The notes beneath the pieces are model-generated. The model saw only the letters and a list, made by a program, of their open reading frames with translations. It was not told the origin of the DNA and made no database searches. 64,000 bases of DNA from contig JAKLIY010000001.1 of assembly GCA_022709365.1 (NCBI GenBank), positions 62,001-126,000 of the forward strand. Reading direction: 5' to 3'. Numbering within the stretch: position 1 is the stretch's first letter; the number at the start of each line of letters is the position of its first letter. Origin of the DNA: Pseudomonadota bacterium. GTDB lineage: Bacteria > Pseudomonadota > Gammaproteobacteria > Competibacterales > Competibacteraceae. The position numbers and the translations under genes were made by a program. Positions 9,702 to 18,827 of the stretch are shown here, in pieces.

Positions 9702-12700
9702 CTACGCCGTTGGCGCGGCAAGCGGCGGCAAGGCTCGAATGGTTTTGACCGTCTCCACGCTGATTTGCACGATCTGGCCGAGCAACCGGATGATAAATTG
9801 TGGATCGTCGGGGCGGTTCGGATCATTGACAATGCCGCTGCGCGGGTCATTCTTGACTTGATACTGGTCAATGACCCATTCCAAGGCTGAGCGATTGCCG
9901 AGGCGATATGCAAACGCCTCGGGTGGAATGCCGCTCAACGTCAGCCAGTCATTATAAGTAATGGCCGTCTTCTCCTTATCCAACCGCATCCGGCGTACTT
10001 TCCAGTCATGCGGTTGATCGGGAGCGTAAATGCGGATCAACGGATATTCCGGTTGCTGTTGATAGTTGAGGTGCAAATCAGCGAGTTGCTGGCCGGCCCG
10101 GCTATAGGCCCAAAAGTCGGAGGCGTAGGGAATGCGTGGCAGTTCACGCCTCAGGTTGGCGGCGTATTTCTGGCGGTATTCTTCGCTGTGCAACAATCCG
10201 TAAACATAATAGAAAATATCCCATTTTTTGATGCTGGAATCCCGGTAATACCGATTGAATTGCAGCAAGGCCCAACCGGTGATATTTTCCTGACGGTGCT
10301 GGCCGTCTTCGCTATAAATGTAGAAAGGGAAGCACTGTGTAGAGGAACCTGCGCCGACCAGATGCATATCGACCAGACCCCGACTAATCAGCACCATAAA
10401 GGGTTTTTCTGAACCTTTGTCGGTATGACAAATGACCCGGTTTTCCTGCTCCTGATCGCTGGTGGATGCGATCCATGGGAACTGTCCGCGCCGGTGCGTC
10501 AATAGAGTATCAAAATACAAGTACTGCTGCGTAAAGGGCCGATAAAGACAGGAGCGGATATGATTCTGGTCAAATCGGGTTTTCAAACCATTTTCCACCG
10601 ATTGCTTCAAACTACTCGTCCAACTGATCTTGGCGTCTTCATAATCAACCAGATCATCCACTGCAGATTTAGGTTCATCAGCATCAAGCCATTTGGAAAC
10701 CTGGGCATTATAAAAGGCAATTGTGGTTTTCAAGTTGGCCGTGAGTCGATTAGCGTCAAAATTATAGGTCCAAGCGTCTCTGCCAGTTTGTACGCCAATG
10801 CTGAATTTCTTGAAAATCACATTTTTAGCAAGCTGTTTTCCTGCCTTCTGTTCCTTATCACCTAAAGCTATCTGATTTTGAAAGTCGGCTTGCAAACCTT
10901 CTGTTAGCCAAATATTTTTTCTATTTGGTATGATTTCCTGCCATTGAATGGCTGAATAATTATTACAGCTTTTCAAAAACTCATATTTCTGTTCTCTACG
11001 CCAAAATTGATCAGTACTGGCATAGTAAATTCGACTAGGCCCGGCTGTCTCCAATTTTACCAGAAATGTAATGCAAACCCCTACTTTGATTCCAAAGACA
11101 TTGTGCGTCGTTCCAGAAAGTGTAGGGTTCTTACGCACATTTCCACCCAGATCAAATAAATAAAGACGTGCAAAATTTTCCGCTAGACATTGACGCATTC
11201 CATCAAAAGTAAGCCCATCGAGAAAGCCATTGTTGGTTACAAAGGCAATGATCCCGTGTGGCTGATTCCGCAAACGTTCGGTAGCCCAGGCAAATGCTTT
11301 GACATAGGGATCACTCAGGGCATTTTTATTGGAAGCGGTAGAACGAGCAGCATAGGATTCCGCGACCCATTTTTCCACTTCACCATAGACTCGGTTTTTA
11401 TTGTTGTCGTTTTCATTGGCTTGCCGGGCGTTATAAGGTGGATTGCCAATAATCACGAAGATATCAGAAGCTTTTTGTCGGGTAACGCGAGTAATATTTT
11501 CCGGGATCGAAAATCCGAAACTGTGCTGACGACTTTCAGCCAGTTCAAAGGTATCCACCAGGCAAATACCTTCAAAAGGCTGATATTCGCCCACCATTTC
11601 ATAATAGGTGTGTTCAATATTCATGCTTGCGATATAATAAGGCAATAGCATGATCTCGTTGCAATGCAGTTCTTCTGTATACTTGCGTGTCAGCGCTGTT
11701 GGATCGATCTCCCGCAAAATCCGGGTTATAAAGTTACCCGTACCGACAAAAGGATCGATAATCTGTACACCACTAGCCGATAACGAACAGTTAAATTCCT
11801 GCCGCAACAATTCATTGACCGAATGCACCATGAAATCAACAATCGGTTGTGGGGTATAAACAATGCCATGCGTATCCGCAGCCTTGATGGCAAAACCCTG
11901 GAAAAACTGTTCATAAACGGCATTCAGAAAGCTCTGCTTTTCGGTGTAATCGTCAATAGTTGCCGCAGTGATTTCAATGACGCGGTAAAAATGATCCAGC
12001 TTTTTCAAAAACTCTTCACGGCTGAAAGCGCGGGACGTGAGTGCAGCAATCACCCGTTCGATTTCCCGGGCAATGATATTTTTGTTGATGAAGTCGGGAT
12101 TGTTGAAAACCTTGCGGAAAATTCGCTCGGTCAGTAAATGCTGAATCAGCATTTCTTCGACCGCAGCCAATGCCAGATTAGGATTGATCGATTCCTGACA
12201 GAGCCGGAAAAAGGTTTCAAACGCCGCAGCAAAATGCTTATTACGAGTACGCTCCTGCTGGACGATCGCCAGCAACGCCTGACCCAGTTCCTGAACCTTC
12301 TCCTTGAAGCCGGCGACGGCTTCCTGCCATTGCGGATACGCTGGCGGTTGATAGCCGAAGAACAGTTGCAACCCTTCAATCAATAACTCTGGCGAATGGC
12401 GAATGTCGGCCCGCAAGACTTCCTGCCCGTTTTGCCACAGCACGATCCGCTCGGGCGATTGAAACAGGATGTTGTCCTTGGGATAACCTTCGGCCCATTT
12501 CTTTTGTATCTCTCGGTCCAGATCATCCTGACGATCCTTCGCCTCCCACAACCCCAGACGCAGGGCGAACTGATCCACAATCGCTCCATCAGCGCGCAGT
12601 GGACGGCGCTGATCACGGGCAATGGAATACTGCTCTACCAGCTTCAAATTCGGCAATTGGCCGGCGCAATGCCGCAGCAGCGCGGCAAACGCTGGCGCGA

Positions 12701-12794
12701 CCGCCCCTTCATGCTGCGCATCGGCTTGCGCCATAGCTTCCAACTGCTGGTAATAGGCGCAGATCGCTTTATGATGAGGTTTGAGATTGAGCAT
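9702..12794 (-). CDS. Single-chain restriction-modification protein: PD-(D/E)XK nuclease, adenine N6-methyltransferase, type ISP-like specificity domain
   Basis: A 1030-residue protein. The N-terminus carries a nuclease core with D69/D74 and E84-A85-K86 (LGLWEAKD), matching PD-(D/E)XK enzymes. The methyltransferase domain has motif I DPFVGTGNF near residue 346 for AdoMet binding and motif IV NPPYNA near residue 450, which indicates N6-adenine methylation. The C-terminal third (RIPYASDFWAYSRAG, LADLHLNY) resembles the specificity domain of type ISP enzymes. I see no helicase motor domain between nuclease and methylase, unlike classical type ISP proteins, so a type IIG-like enzyme is likely. 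The central gene (10.5-12 kb) is visibly richer in A and T than its neighbours, suggesting horizontal transfer between gshA and the aminopeptidase gene. Confidence 0.85.
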   Translation of the reverse strand: MLNLKPHHKAICAYYQQLEAMAQADAQHEGAVAPAFAALLRHCAGQLPNLKLVEQYSIARDQRRPLRADGAIVDQFALRLGLWEAKDRQDDLDREIQKKWAEGYPKDNILFQSPERIVLWQNGQEVLRADIRHSPELLIEGLQLFFGYQPPAYPQWQEAVAGFKEKVQELGQALLAIVQQERTRNKHFAAAFETFFRLCQESINPNLALAAVEEMLIQHLLTERIFRKVFNNPDFINKNIIAREIERVIAALTSRAFSREEFLKKLDHFYRVIEITAATIDDYTEKQSFLNAVYEQFFQGFAIKAADTHGIVYTPQPIVDFMVHSVNELLRQEFNCSLSASGVQIIDPFVGTGNFITRILREIDPTALTRKYTEELHCNEIMLLPYYIASMNIEHTYYEMVGEYQPFEGICLVDTFELAESRQHSFGFSIPENITRVTRQKASDIFVIIGNPPYNARQANENDNNKNRVYGEVEKWVAESYAARSTASNKNALSDPYVKAFAWATERLRNQPHGIIAFVTNNGFLDGLTFDGMRQCLAENFARLYLFDLGGNVRKNPTLSGTTHNVFGIKVGVCITFLVKLETAGPSRIYYASTDQFWRREQKYEFLKSCNNYSAIQWQEIIPNRKNIWLTEGLQADFQNQIALGDKEQKAGKQLAKNVIFKKFSIGVQTGRDAWTYNFDANRLTANLKTTIAFYNAQVSKWLDADEPKSAVDDLVDYEDAKISWTSSLKQSVENGLKTRFDQNHIRSCLYRPFTQQYLYFDTLLTHRRGQFPWIASTSDQEQENRVICHTDKGSEKPFMVLISRGLVDMHLVGAGSSTQCFPFYIYSEDGQHRQENITGWALLQFNRYYRDSSIKKWDIFYYVYGLLHSEEYRQKYAANLRRELPRIPYASDFWAYSRAGQQLADLHLNYQQQPEYPLIRIYAPDQPHDWKVRRMRLDKEKTAITYNDWLTLSGIPPEAFAYRLGNRSALEWVIDQYQVKNDPRSGIVNDPNRPDDPQFIIRLLGQIVQISVETVKTIRALPPLAAPTA

Positions 12795-12800
12795 GGCGGC

Positions 12801-12806
12801 TATAAT
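12801..12806 (+). promoter_or_regulatory. Consensus -10 box upstream of the M17 peptidase
   Basis: A perfect TATAAT lies 24 bases before the peptidase ATG at 12831. Only weak -35 candidates exist at suitable spacing (around 12778-12785), so this is a partial promoter match. It lies within the short gap to the divergent restriction-modification gene. Confidence 0.4.
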
Positions 12807-12830
12807 AAATGACCTTTCGCATCGTTACCC

Positions 12831-14225
12831 ATGAGCTTTTCTATCATGCATGACAGTCTACTCCCTGCGCCACTCCCGCACGGTATTCCCCTTGTTCCTG
12901 TAGTCGAAAGCGAGTTTGCAACCTGGCTGGAGCGGCAGGATGAAGCGCTGCGCCGCTGGCTGACGACGACCGGTTTCAAAGCCAAATCGGGCAGTTTCAG
13001 CCTGATTCCCGGCGCAGACGGCCAGTTACAGGCCGTCGTTACCAGCATCAGCCAAGCTGATGATCTATGGGCGTTGAGTCACTTGCCGGCGGCGTTGCCG
13101 GAAGGTGATTACGCGCTCGACGCTGCGGCATTCGATCCCCGGCAAACGGAGCGGCTGACTGTGGGTTGGGCGCTGGGCGCTTACCAGTTCACCCGCTATA
13201 AAGCGCCGAAGCGGGCGATGGCGCGACTGGCGCTGGAGCCGACCTGCGATGCCGGGCGCATCCAGCGAGTGGTTGAAGCCGTCACTCTGGTTCGCGATCT
13301 CATTAACACTCCCGCTGAAGACCTGATGCCGGAGCATCTGGCCGAGACGATGCAGGCGCTCGCGCAGGCATTCGGCGCGACGTTTGCGCAGACCGTTGGC
13401 GAAGACCTGCTGGCGCACAATTTCCCGGTCATCCACACGGTCGGTCGGGCCAGTGTCCATCCTCCCCGGCTGCTCGACCTGCGCTGGGGCGATCCAGCGC
13501 ATCCCAGGGTGACGCTGGTGGGCAAGGGCGTTTGTTTCGACAGCGGCGGGCTGGATTTGAAGCCATCCAGCGCCATGCGATTGATGAAAAAGGACATGGG
13601 CGGCGCCGCGACGGCGCTGGGGCTGGCGCGGCTGATCATGAGCGCCGGCTTGCCGATCCGGTTGCGCGTCCTGGTTGCGGCGGTGGACAACGCCATCGCT
13701 GGCAACGCTTTCCGGCCTGGCGACGTCATCCGGTCGCGGCAGGGACTGACCATTGAGATTCATAACACCGACGCCGAGGGCCGGCTGATTCTCTGCGACG
13801 CCTTGGCCGAAGCGGGAAGCGAGCAACCGGAGGTCATGATCGACTTTGCGACGCTGACCGGCGCGGCGCGGGTGGCGTTGGGGACAGCAGTTCCGGCGCT
13901 GTTCTGCAATGACGAGGCGCTGGCCTCCGGTCTGCTGGCAGCGGCGGAGCGGGAACAGGACCCGTGCTGGCGGCTGCCGCTGCATCAACCCTACCGGGAG
14001 ATGCTGGACAGTAAAATAGCCGACATCGCTAACGCTTCCGATTCGTCGTATGCTGGGGCGATCACCGCAGCCCTGTTTTTAAAGGAATTTGTTCCAGCCA
14101 GCATTCCGTGGGCGCATTTTGATTTGATGGCCTGGAATCTGAAGACTCAGCCGGGACGGCCAGAGGGTGGCGAGGCCATGGCCCTGCGTGCGGTATTCGG
14201 CTGGCTGAAAGAACGGTATGCGTGA
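12831..14225 (+). CDS. Leucyl aminopeptidase family protein (peptidase M17)
   Basis: A 464-residue cytosolic metallopeptidase. The M17 catalytic core is complete: VGKGVCFDSGGLDLKPS, MKKDMGGAAT and the family hallmark NTDAEGRLILCDAL, which together supply the Lys, Asp and Glu ligands for two metal ions. The protein removes N-terminal residues from peptides. It is shorter than E. coli PepA (about 500), with a reduced N-terminal domain, so I leave the symbol blank; it resembles the PepB-like/short M17 group. The ribosome site before the ATG at 12831 is poor. Confidence 0.9.
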   Translation: MSFSIMHDSLLPAPLPHGIPLVPVVESEFATWLERQDEALRRWLTTTGFKAKSGSFSLIPGADGQLQAVVTSISQADDLWALSHLPAALPEGDYALDAAAFDPRQTERLTVGWALGAYQFTRYKAPKRAMARLALEPTCDAGRIQRVVEAVTLVRDLINTPAEDLMPEHLAETMQALAQAFGATFAQTVGEDLLAHNFPVIHTVGRASVHPPRLLDLRWGDPAHPRVTLVGKGVCFDSGGLDLKPSSAMRLMKKDMGGAATALGLARLIMSAGLPIRLRVLVAAVDNAIAGNAFRPGDVIRSRQGLTIEIHNTDAEGRLILCDALAEAGSEQPEVMIDFATLTGAARVALGTAVPALFCNDEALASGLLAAAEREQDPCWRLPLHQPYREMLDSKIADIANASDSSYAGAITAALFLKEFVPASIPWAHFDLMAWNLKTQPGRPEGGEAMALRAVFGWLKERYA

Positions 14226-14287
14226 GGTGGGTTGGGTTGCTAAAAAAACGACAATCCAACCCCCGACGAGAACGTGAGTTTAAATAC

Positions 14288-15184
14288 TCAGGCGACGGGA
14301 TGCCGCAGTTGCGGATTCGCGATGGGCGGCTTGACCGAATAGTCGTAGAAACCCTTGCTCGTCTTGCGGCCCAGATAGCCCAGTTGCACCAGGCGGGTCA
14401 GGGTGTGCGGCGGCGACACATGCGGCTGATGCATATCCTGATAGATGTTCATCGTCATCGCCTCTACCACGTCCAGTCCGATGTAGTCGGCCAGTTCAAA
14501 CGGCCCCATCGGATGCCCGGCGCCCGACTTCATCGCGTGGTCAATATCGGCAATCGTGCCCGTTCCCATCTCCAGCAGACGGATGGCGCTCAGCATGTAG
14601 GGCGTTAACAGACGATTAACGATAAAGCCGGTGGTGTCCTGAACGATCACTGGATCCTTGCCCAGCTTCTTGCAGAACGCATCCAGCGTGCTGATGGTGT
14701 CTTCCGACGTCTCGAAGGCGTGGATGATTTCGACCAGCTTCATCACCGGTGCCGGGTTGAAGAAATGCAGACCAGCTACCCGTTCCCGATGTTTGCAGAC
14801 CGCCATCATCGCCGTCACCGACAGCGTAGAGGTGTTCGTCGTCAGCAGAGTCTGCGGCGACACAATGCCTTCCAGCCGCCGGAACAGGGCGTTCTTGGTG
14901 TCCAAATCCTCGATGATCGATTCAACGATCAGATCGCAATCGGCCACCTCGGCCTCGCTGGTCGTGAAATGCAGCAGGCCCAGGGTCGCGTCCTTTTTCT
15001 CCACCGTCATCTTGCCGCGCTCGACCATTTTGCTCAGCGACTTGTCCAGACCCGCACGAATCTTATCGGTCGAACCTGGCGTCGCCTTGACCGCGACCGT
15101 CGGGATGCCGGCTTGTGCGCAAACCTGCGCGACGCCCAGTCCCATTGCTCCACAGCCCATGACACCGACTTTCTTGATTTCCAT
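14288..15184 (-). CDS. 3-hydroxyacyl-CoA (3-hydroxybutyryl-CoA) dehydrogenase
   Basis: A 298-residue stand-alone dehydrogenase. The N-terminal Rossmann fold shows VMGCGAMGLGVAQ for NAD(P) binding; the catalytic His lies in GLHFFNPAPVMKLVE, and the C-terminal dimerisation domain has GPFELADYIGLDV. It interconverts 3-hydroxyacyl-CoA and 3-oxoacyl-CoA in beta-oxidation or the acetoacetyl-CoA/butyrate pathway. An AAGGA ribosome site precedes the ATG. It sits head-to-tail with the enoyl-CoA hydratase on the same strand, 155 bases apart. Hbd, PaaH and FadB2 types cannot be separated from sequence alone. Confidence 0.92.
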   Translation of the reverse strand: MEIKKVGVMGCGAMGLGVAQVCAQAGIPTVAVKATPGSTDKIRAGLDKSLSKMVERGKMTVEKKDATLGLLHFTTSEAEVADCDLIVESIIEDLDTKNALFRRLEGIVSPQTLLTTNTSTLSVTAMMAVCKHRERVAGLHFFNPAPVMKLVEIIHAFETSEDTISTLDAFCKKLGKDPVIVQDTTGFIVNRLLTPYMLSAIRLLEMGTGTIADIDHAMKSGAGHPMGPFELADYIGLDVVEAMTMNIYQDMHQPHVSPPHTLTRLVQLGYLGRKTSKGFYDYSVKPPIANPQLRHPVA

Positions 15185-15266
15185 TGTGTGTTCCTTATCG
15201 CGTTATTGAGATTGACAACAGGGTTTTCCGGCATTGGCGACGCGCCGGCGGCGAATAATCCTACAC

Positions 15267-15272
15267 ATTATA
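15267..15272 (-). promoter_or_regulatory. Consensus -10 box upstream of the hydroxyacyl-CoA dehydrogenase
   Basis: Read on the minus strand this is TATAAT, about 83 bases before the dehydrogenase start. The -35 position 17 bases upstream (15290-15295) is poor, so promoter function is only possible. It would place the dehydrogenase under its own promoter, separate from the enoyl-CoA hydratase. Confidence 0.35.
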
Positions 15273-15339
15273 GTGAAATTCCGGGCCGTTCGGGTAATCC
15301 GCCACGATCACGCCATCTCTTCCATCCCGAACCCGCGCT

Positions 15340-16116
15340 TCAGCGATGCTTGAACGCTGCGTCGCGCTTGCCGGCAAACGCTTCCATGCCCTCCTTCTGA
15401 TCTTCGGTGGCGAACACCGTATGGAAGGTGCGGCGCTCAAACAGCAGTCCCTCCGCCAGGGTCGTTTCGTAAGAACGGTTAATGCATTCCTTGGTCATCA
15501 TCACCGATGGCAACGAATAGCTGGCAATCGTCTCGGCGGTCTTGATCGCGTCTTCGATGAGTTCAGCGACCGGCACAATCCGACTGACCAGTCCAGCTCG
15601 TTCGGCCTCCACCGCGTCCATCATTCGCCCGGTCAGACACAGTTCCATCGCTTTGGACTTGCCGACCAGTCGGGTCAGACGCTGGGTGCCGCCAGCGCCT
15701 GGCAGGATGCCGAGCTTGATTTCCGGCTGGCCAAATTTGGCGGTATCGGCGGCCAGAATGAAATCACACATCATCGCCAGCTCACAACCGCCGCCCAGAG
15801 CGTAACCGGCGACCGCCGCGATGACCGGCTTGCGGCAACGGCTGACGCGCTCCCAGTTGCGGGTGATGAAGTTACCTTTATAAGCGTCCATGTAGGAATA
15901 ATCCTTCATGCCCTTGATGTCGGCACCGGCGGCAAACACTTTTTCGCCGCCAGTCAGCACAATAGCGCGGATCGCCTCATCAGCCTCGATAGCGTCCAGC
16001 GCCTGGGTCAGCTCATCCATCAGGTCATTGGACAGGGCGTTAAACGCCTTGGGCCGGTTGAGGGTCACCAAGGCCACCGGGCCACGAGTTTCGACTCGGA
16101 TATTTTCATAGTTCAT
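15340..16116 (-). CDS. Enoyl-CoA hydratase (crotonase family)
   Basis: A 258-residue crotonase-fold enzyme with the oxyanion-hole segments FAAGADIKGM and GYALGGGCELAMMCD, and the second catalytic Glu in FGQPEIKLGILPGAGG. Both glutamates of true enoyl-CoA hydratases are present, so hydration of trans-2-enoyl-CoA to (S)-3-hydroxyacyl-CoA is the expected reaction. Its product fits the dehydrogenase encoded immediately downstream, and its stereochemistry complements the (R)-hydratase at 2053. A GAGGA ribosome site lies 8 bases before the ATG. Confidence 0.93.
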   Translation of the reverse strand: MNYENIRVETRGPVALVTLNRPKAFNALSNDLMDELTQALDAIEADEAIRAIVLTGGEKVFAAGADIKGMKDYSYMDAYKGNFITRNWERVSRCRKPVIAAVAGYALGGGCELAMMCDFILAADTAKFGQPEIKLGILPGAGGTQRLTRLVGKSKAMELCLTGRMMDAVEAERAGLVSRIVPVAELIEDAIKTAETIASYSLPSVMMTKECINRSYETTLAEGLLFERRTFHTVFATEDQKEGMEAFAGKRDAAFKHR

Positions 16117-16297
16117 ACTTTAATCCTCATTTTCTAATGAACGCATTGTGAGCAGAGTCGTTGCGATTTTGGCGGAGATCGCCTCGCACAGCTTGCACCG
16201 AAAAGCCGCGCACCACGAATCGCCCGCCCATTTTAACCCATAGTTCAAGCATTTTTTGCGGACGGCGCCAGAGGGTAGCCGCAGGCGCTGGGTAACG

Positions 16298-16909
16298 CTA
16301 TGACGTCACGCCGAGGACGGCGATTCCTGCGGTTTCCAGCATCCGGGTTAACCGCATTAACGGCAGGCCGATCAGGCTGGTGGGATCGTCGCCCTCCAAC
16401 CGCTCGAACAGCGCAATGCCCAGCCCCTCAGATTTGAAACTGCCCGCACACTGATAGGGCTGTTCCCGTTGCAGGTAGGCTTCGATCATCGGCGCGGTCA
16501 GCGAACGAAAGATGACCCGGAATTCCTCGACCGTTACCTGGCATTGCCCGCTGGTGCTGTCCAGCAAACATAATCCCGTATAAAAAATGACGGTGCGCCC
16601 GGACGCTCGCTGCAACTGTGCAACGGCGTGCGGGTGATCGCCGGGTTTGCCGATGATGTCGTCGTCCAAGACCGCGACTTGATCCGAACCGATGATCAGC
16701 GTGGTTGGAGCCGCTCGGGCGACCGCCCGGGCTTTTTGTTCCGCCAGTCGCGCAACCAGCGCTGGCGCTGCTTCGCCCGGCAGGCGGGTTTCATCGACTG
16801 CGGGAGCCTGGACAGTGAAGGGCAGCCCCAGCCGCGCCAACAATTCGCGGCGAAACGGCGAGGTAGACGCCAGGAGCAGACGGCGGCCATCGGACCCGGT
16901 TTCAAACAT
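16298..16909 (-). CDS. maf: Maf-family nucleotide pyrophosphatase (YceF type)
   Basis: A 203-residue Maf protein. It has the N-terminal LLLASTSPFRRELLARLGLPF, the catalytic VDET motif, EQKARAVA, the IIGSDQV motif with its catalytic Asp, and GSFKSEGLG. Maf proteins hydrolyse non-canonical or modified nucleoside triphosphates; the YceF branch prefers m7GTP. The family signature SDQV, rather than a DTxV motif, supports YceF. A GTG at 16918 would add three residues. It is divergent from yceD, the common gammaproteobacterial arrangement. The roughly 180 bases to the enoyl-CoA hydratase hold nothing I can name. Confidence 0.9.
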   Translation of the reverse strand: MFETGSDGRRLLLASTSPFRRELLARLGLPFTVQAPAVDETRLPGEAAPALVARLAEQKARAVARAAPTTLIIGSDQVAVLDDDIIGKPGDHPHAVAQLQRASGRTVIFYTGLCLLDSTSGQCQVTVEEFRVIFRSLTAPMIEAYLQREQPYQCAGSFKSEGLGIALFERLEGDDPTSLIGLPLMRLTRMLETAGIAVLGVTS

Positions 16910-16967
16910 GAGAACCACTCGATGAATGCAGGGAAAGGACGGTCATTGTGCGGAATCCGGGTTTATT

Positions 16968-16996
16968 TTGACAGAATTCCGGCTTGCCGATATGAT
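16968..16996 (+). promoter_or_regulatory. Sigma-70 promoter of the yceD-rpmF-plsX-fab operon
   Basis: A consensus -35 TTGACA (16968-16973), an ideal 17-base spacer and a -10 TATGAT (16991-16996) precede yceD. This is the best promoter match I found in the window. Transcription would begin near 17003, only a few bases before the chosen yceD start at 17007. The ATG at 16992, which gene finders might choose, lies inside the -10 box. Confidence 0.8.
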
Positions 16997-17006
16997 TCCG
17001 CGCCTT

Positions 17007-17543
17007 ATGCAGACCCCGGCGCTTCCCGAAAAAATTAAACCCTGGCGGATCGCCGCCGAAAACGGCTGCCTCAACGGGAAGCTGGCGCTGGCGACGTTGC
17101 CGCGCCTGACCGCTGCGGTGGATCGCGCTGACGGCATAGTCGCCATCGCGCTGACGGCAGGCATTGATGGGCAAGGAATCCGTTTCATCAAAGGCGTCTT
17201 GCGCGCTGAAGTGGCGCTCACCTGCCAGCGCTGCCTGGGTTTGCTATCATGGCCGCTGGAAGTCGCGGTCAGCCTGGGACTGGCGCGTGACGAAGCGAAC
17301 ATTGCCCGGTTGCCGGATGAGTATGAGCCATTGCTGATTGCCGAAGGCGGCAGCCTGGCTGTGGCTGATTTGGTTGAAGATGAATTATTACTCGCCCTCC
17401 CGCAGATTCCCCGGCATGACGATCTGCGGGAATGCGCGGCCTTGGGTGAAGTCCGGTCCGGCGAACCGGCGCTGGATGCGGAACGCCGCCAGCCCCTTGC
17501 CGCGCTGGCGTCCCTGTTACAGGATTCCAAAAGGAGTCATTGA
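17007..17543 (+). CDS. yceD: YceD/DUF177 family protein, large ribosomal RNA accumulation protein
   Basis: A 178-residue DUF177 protein with the paired-cysteine motif LTCQRCL and the later acidic segment VADLVEDELLLALPQIPRHD, both typical of YceD. YceD is known to affect 23S rRNA accumulation and is almost always encoded directly before rpmF, as here (3 bases apart). I chose the ATG at 17007, not 16992, because 16992 overlaps the -10 box, and because the N-terminus MQTPALPEKI resembles other YceD starts. The transcript would then be nearly leaderless. Confidence 0.85.
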   Translation: MQTPALPEKIKPWRIAAENGCLNGKLALATLPRLTAAVDRADGIVAIALTAGIDGQGIRFIKGVLRAEVALTCQRCLGLLSWPLEVAVSLGLARDEANIARLPDEYEPLLIAEGGSLAVADLVEDELLLALPQIPRHDDLRECAALGEVRSGEPALDAERRQPLAALASLLQDSKRSH

Positions 17544-17546
17544 ATC

Positions 17547-17738
17547 ATGGCTGTACAAAAAAGCCGTAAGAGTCCCTCCAAGCGGGGTATGCGCCGTTCT
17601 CACGACGCCTTGACCGGACCCACGCTCTCGACCGACCGCACCTCCGGCGAATTGCATCGCCGCCATCACGTCACCCCGAATGGCTTCTATCGTGGCCGTA
17701 AGGTGGTCAGTGGGCCAGTGGTTACCGAAGAAGAATAA
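17547..17738 (+). CDS. rpmF: 50S ribosomal protein L32
   Basis: A 63-residue basic protein starting [20 protein letters not shown], the hallmark of bacterial L32, and ending in a short acidic tail. It binds 23S rRNA in the large subunit. A GGAGT ribosome site lies inside the end of yceD. There is no CxxC zinc pair, so this is the zinc-independent form. It is co-transcribed with yceD and plsX. Confidence 0.97.
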   Translation: MAVQKSRKSPSKRGMRRSHDALTGPTLSTDRTSGELHRRHHVTPNGFYRGRKVVSGPVVTEEE

Positions 17739-17798
17739 CGGTGACCGGCCATCGTCTCCTTGTGTGCCATCCCGCTGACCGATCGTACCGGCTCCCGC

Positions 17799-18827
17799 GT
17801 GAATAGACCGTTGACCATCGCCCTCGATGGCATGGGCGGCGATATCGGCCCTGATGTGGTTGTGCCCGCCGCTTTGCGGGTGCTGAAAACCTCGGACGAT
17901 GCGCTGCGGTTGATTCTGGTCGGTCAGGAGGATGTGCTCTCGGCCTGTCTGACCCGACTCAAGGCCAAGGGCCATCCGCAGATTGTCATCCGCCATGCTT
18001 CACAGTTGGTGAGCATGGATGAGTCGCCTGCACAAGCGCTGCGGGTTAAAAAGGACTCCTCGATGCGGGTCGCGATCAACCTGGTTAAACAGGGCGATGC
18101 GGATGCCTGTGTCAGCGCCGGCAACACCGGCGCACTGATGGCGACCTCCCGCTTTGTTCTCAAAACCCTGCCGGGCATCGACCGTCCGGCGATTTGCACC
18201 ACCCTGCCGACGGTGCGCGGTCATGTTCGGGTATTGGACCTGGGTGCCAACGTCGACAGCAAGGCTGAACATCTCTTGCAGTTCGCGGTGATGGGTTCGG
18301 TGCTGGCGGCGGTGAACGGCATTGAGCACCCTCGCGTCGGCCTGCTGAATATCGGCGAAGAAGACATCAAGGGTAACGAACAGGTCAAGGAAGCCGCTCG
18401 CCTGCTGGCGGTCAGCGATCTCAATTACATCGGGTTCGTCGAAGGGGACGGCATCTATCTGGATGATGTGGATGTCGTCGTTTGCGATGGTTTCGTCGGC
18501 AATGTCGCGCTCAAGAGCAGCGAAGGCGTCGCTAAGCTGATCCGTTATTACATGACCCAGGAATTCAAGCGAAACCTGCTGACCCGCCTGGCCGGCCTGG
18601 TCGCCCTGCCGGTGTTGCGCGCCTTCAGCCGCAAAATCGATCCCCGCCGCTACAACGGTGCCAGCCTGCTGGGCCTGCCGGGCATCGTCATCAAGAGCCA
18701 TGGCGGCGCGGATGCGCTGGCGTTCGCCAATGCGATCGAGGTTGCCGTGCTGGAAGCCCAACAAGCCGTACCGCAGCGTATCGATGCCCATCTGTCCGCC
18801 CTTCACGCCGCGAGGCAAGCGCTTTGA
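17799..18827 (+). CDS. plsX: Phosphate acyltransferase PlsX
   Basis: A protein of about 342 residues starting at GTG 17799 ([20 protein letters not shown]), the conserved PlsX N-terminus. Further signatures are [22 protein letters not shown] and [16 protein letters not shown]. PlsX converts acyl-ACP and phosphate to acyl-phosphate, feeding PlsY in phospholipid synthesis. A TTG at 17760 would add 13 unrelated residues. It is the standard neighbour of rpmF and fabH, and its stop overlaps the fabH start by 4 bases. Confidence 0.95.
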   Translation: MNRPLTIALDGMGGDIGPDVVVPAALRVLKTSDDALRLILVGQEDVLSACLTRLKAKGHPQIVIRHASQLVSMDESPAQALRVKKDSSMRVAINLVKQGDADACVSAGNTGALMATSRFVLKTLPGIDRPAICTTLPTVRGHVRVLDLGANVDSKAEHLLQFAVMGSVLAAVNGIEHPRVGLLNIGEEDIKGNEQVKEAARLLAVSDLNYIGFVEGDGIYLDDVDVVVCDGFVGNVALKSSEGVAKLIRYYMTQEFKRNLLTRLAGLVALPVLRAFSRKIDPRRYNGASLLGLPGIVIKSHGGADALAFANAIEVAVLEAQQAVPQRIDAHLSALHAARQAL

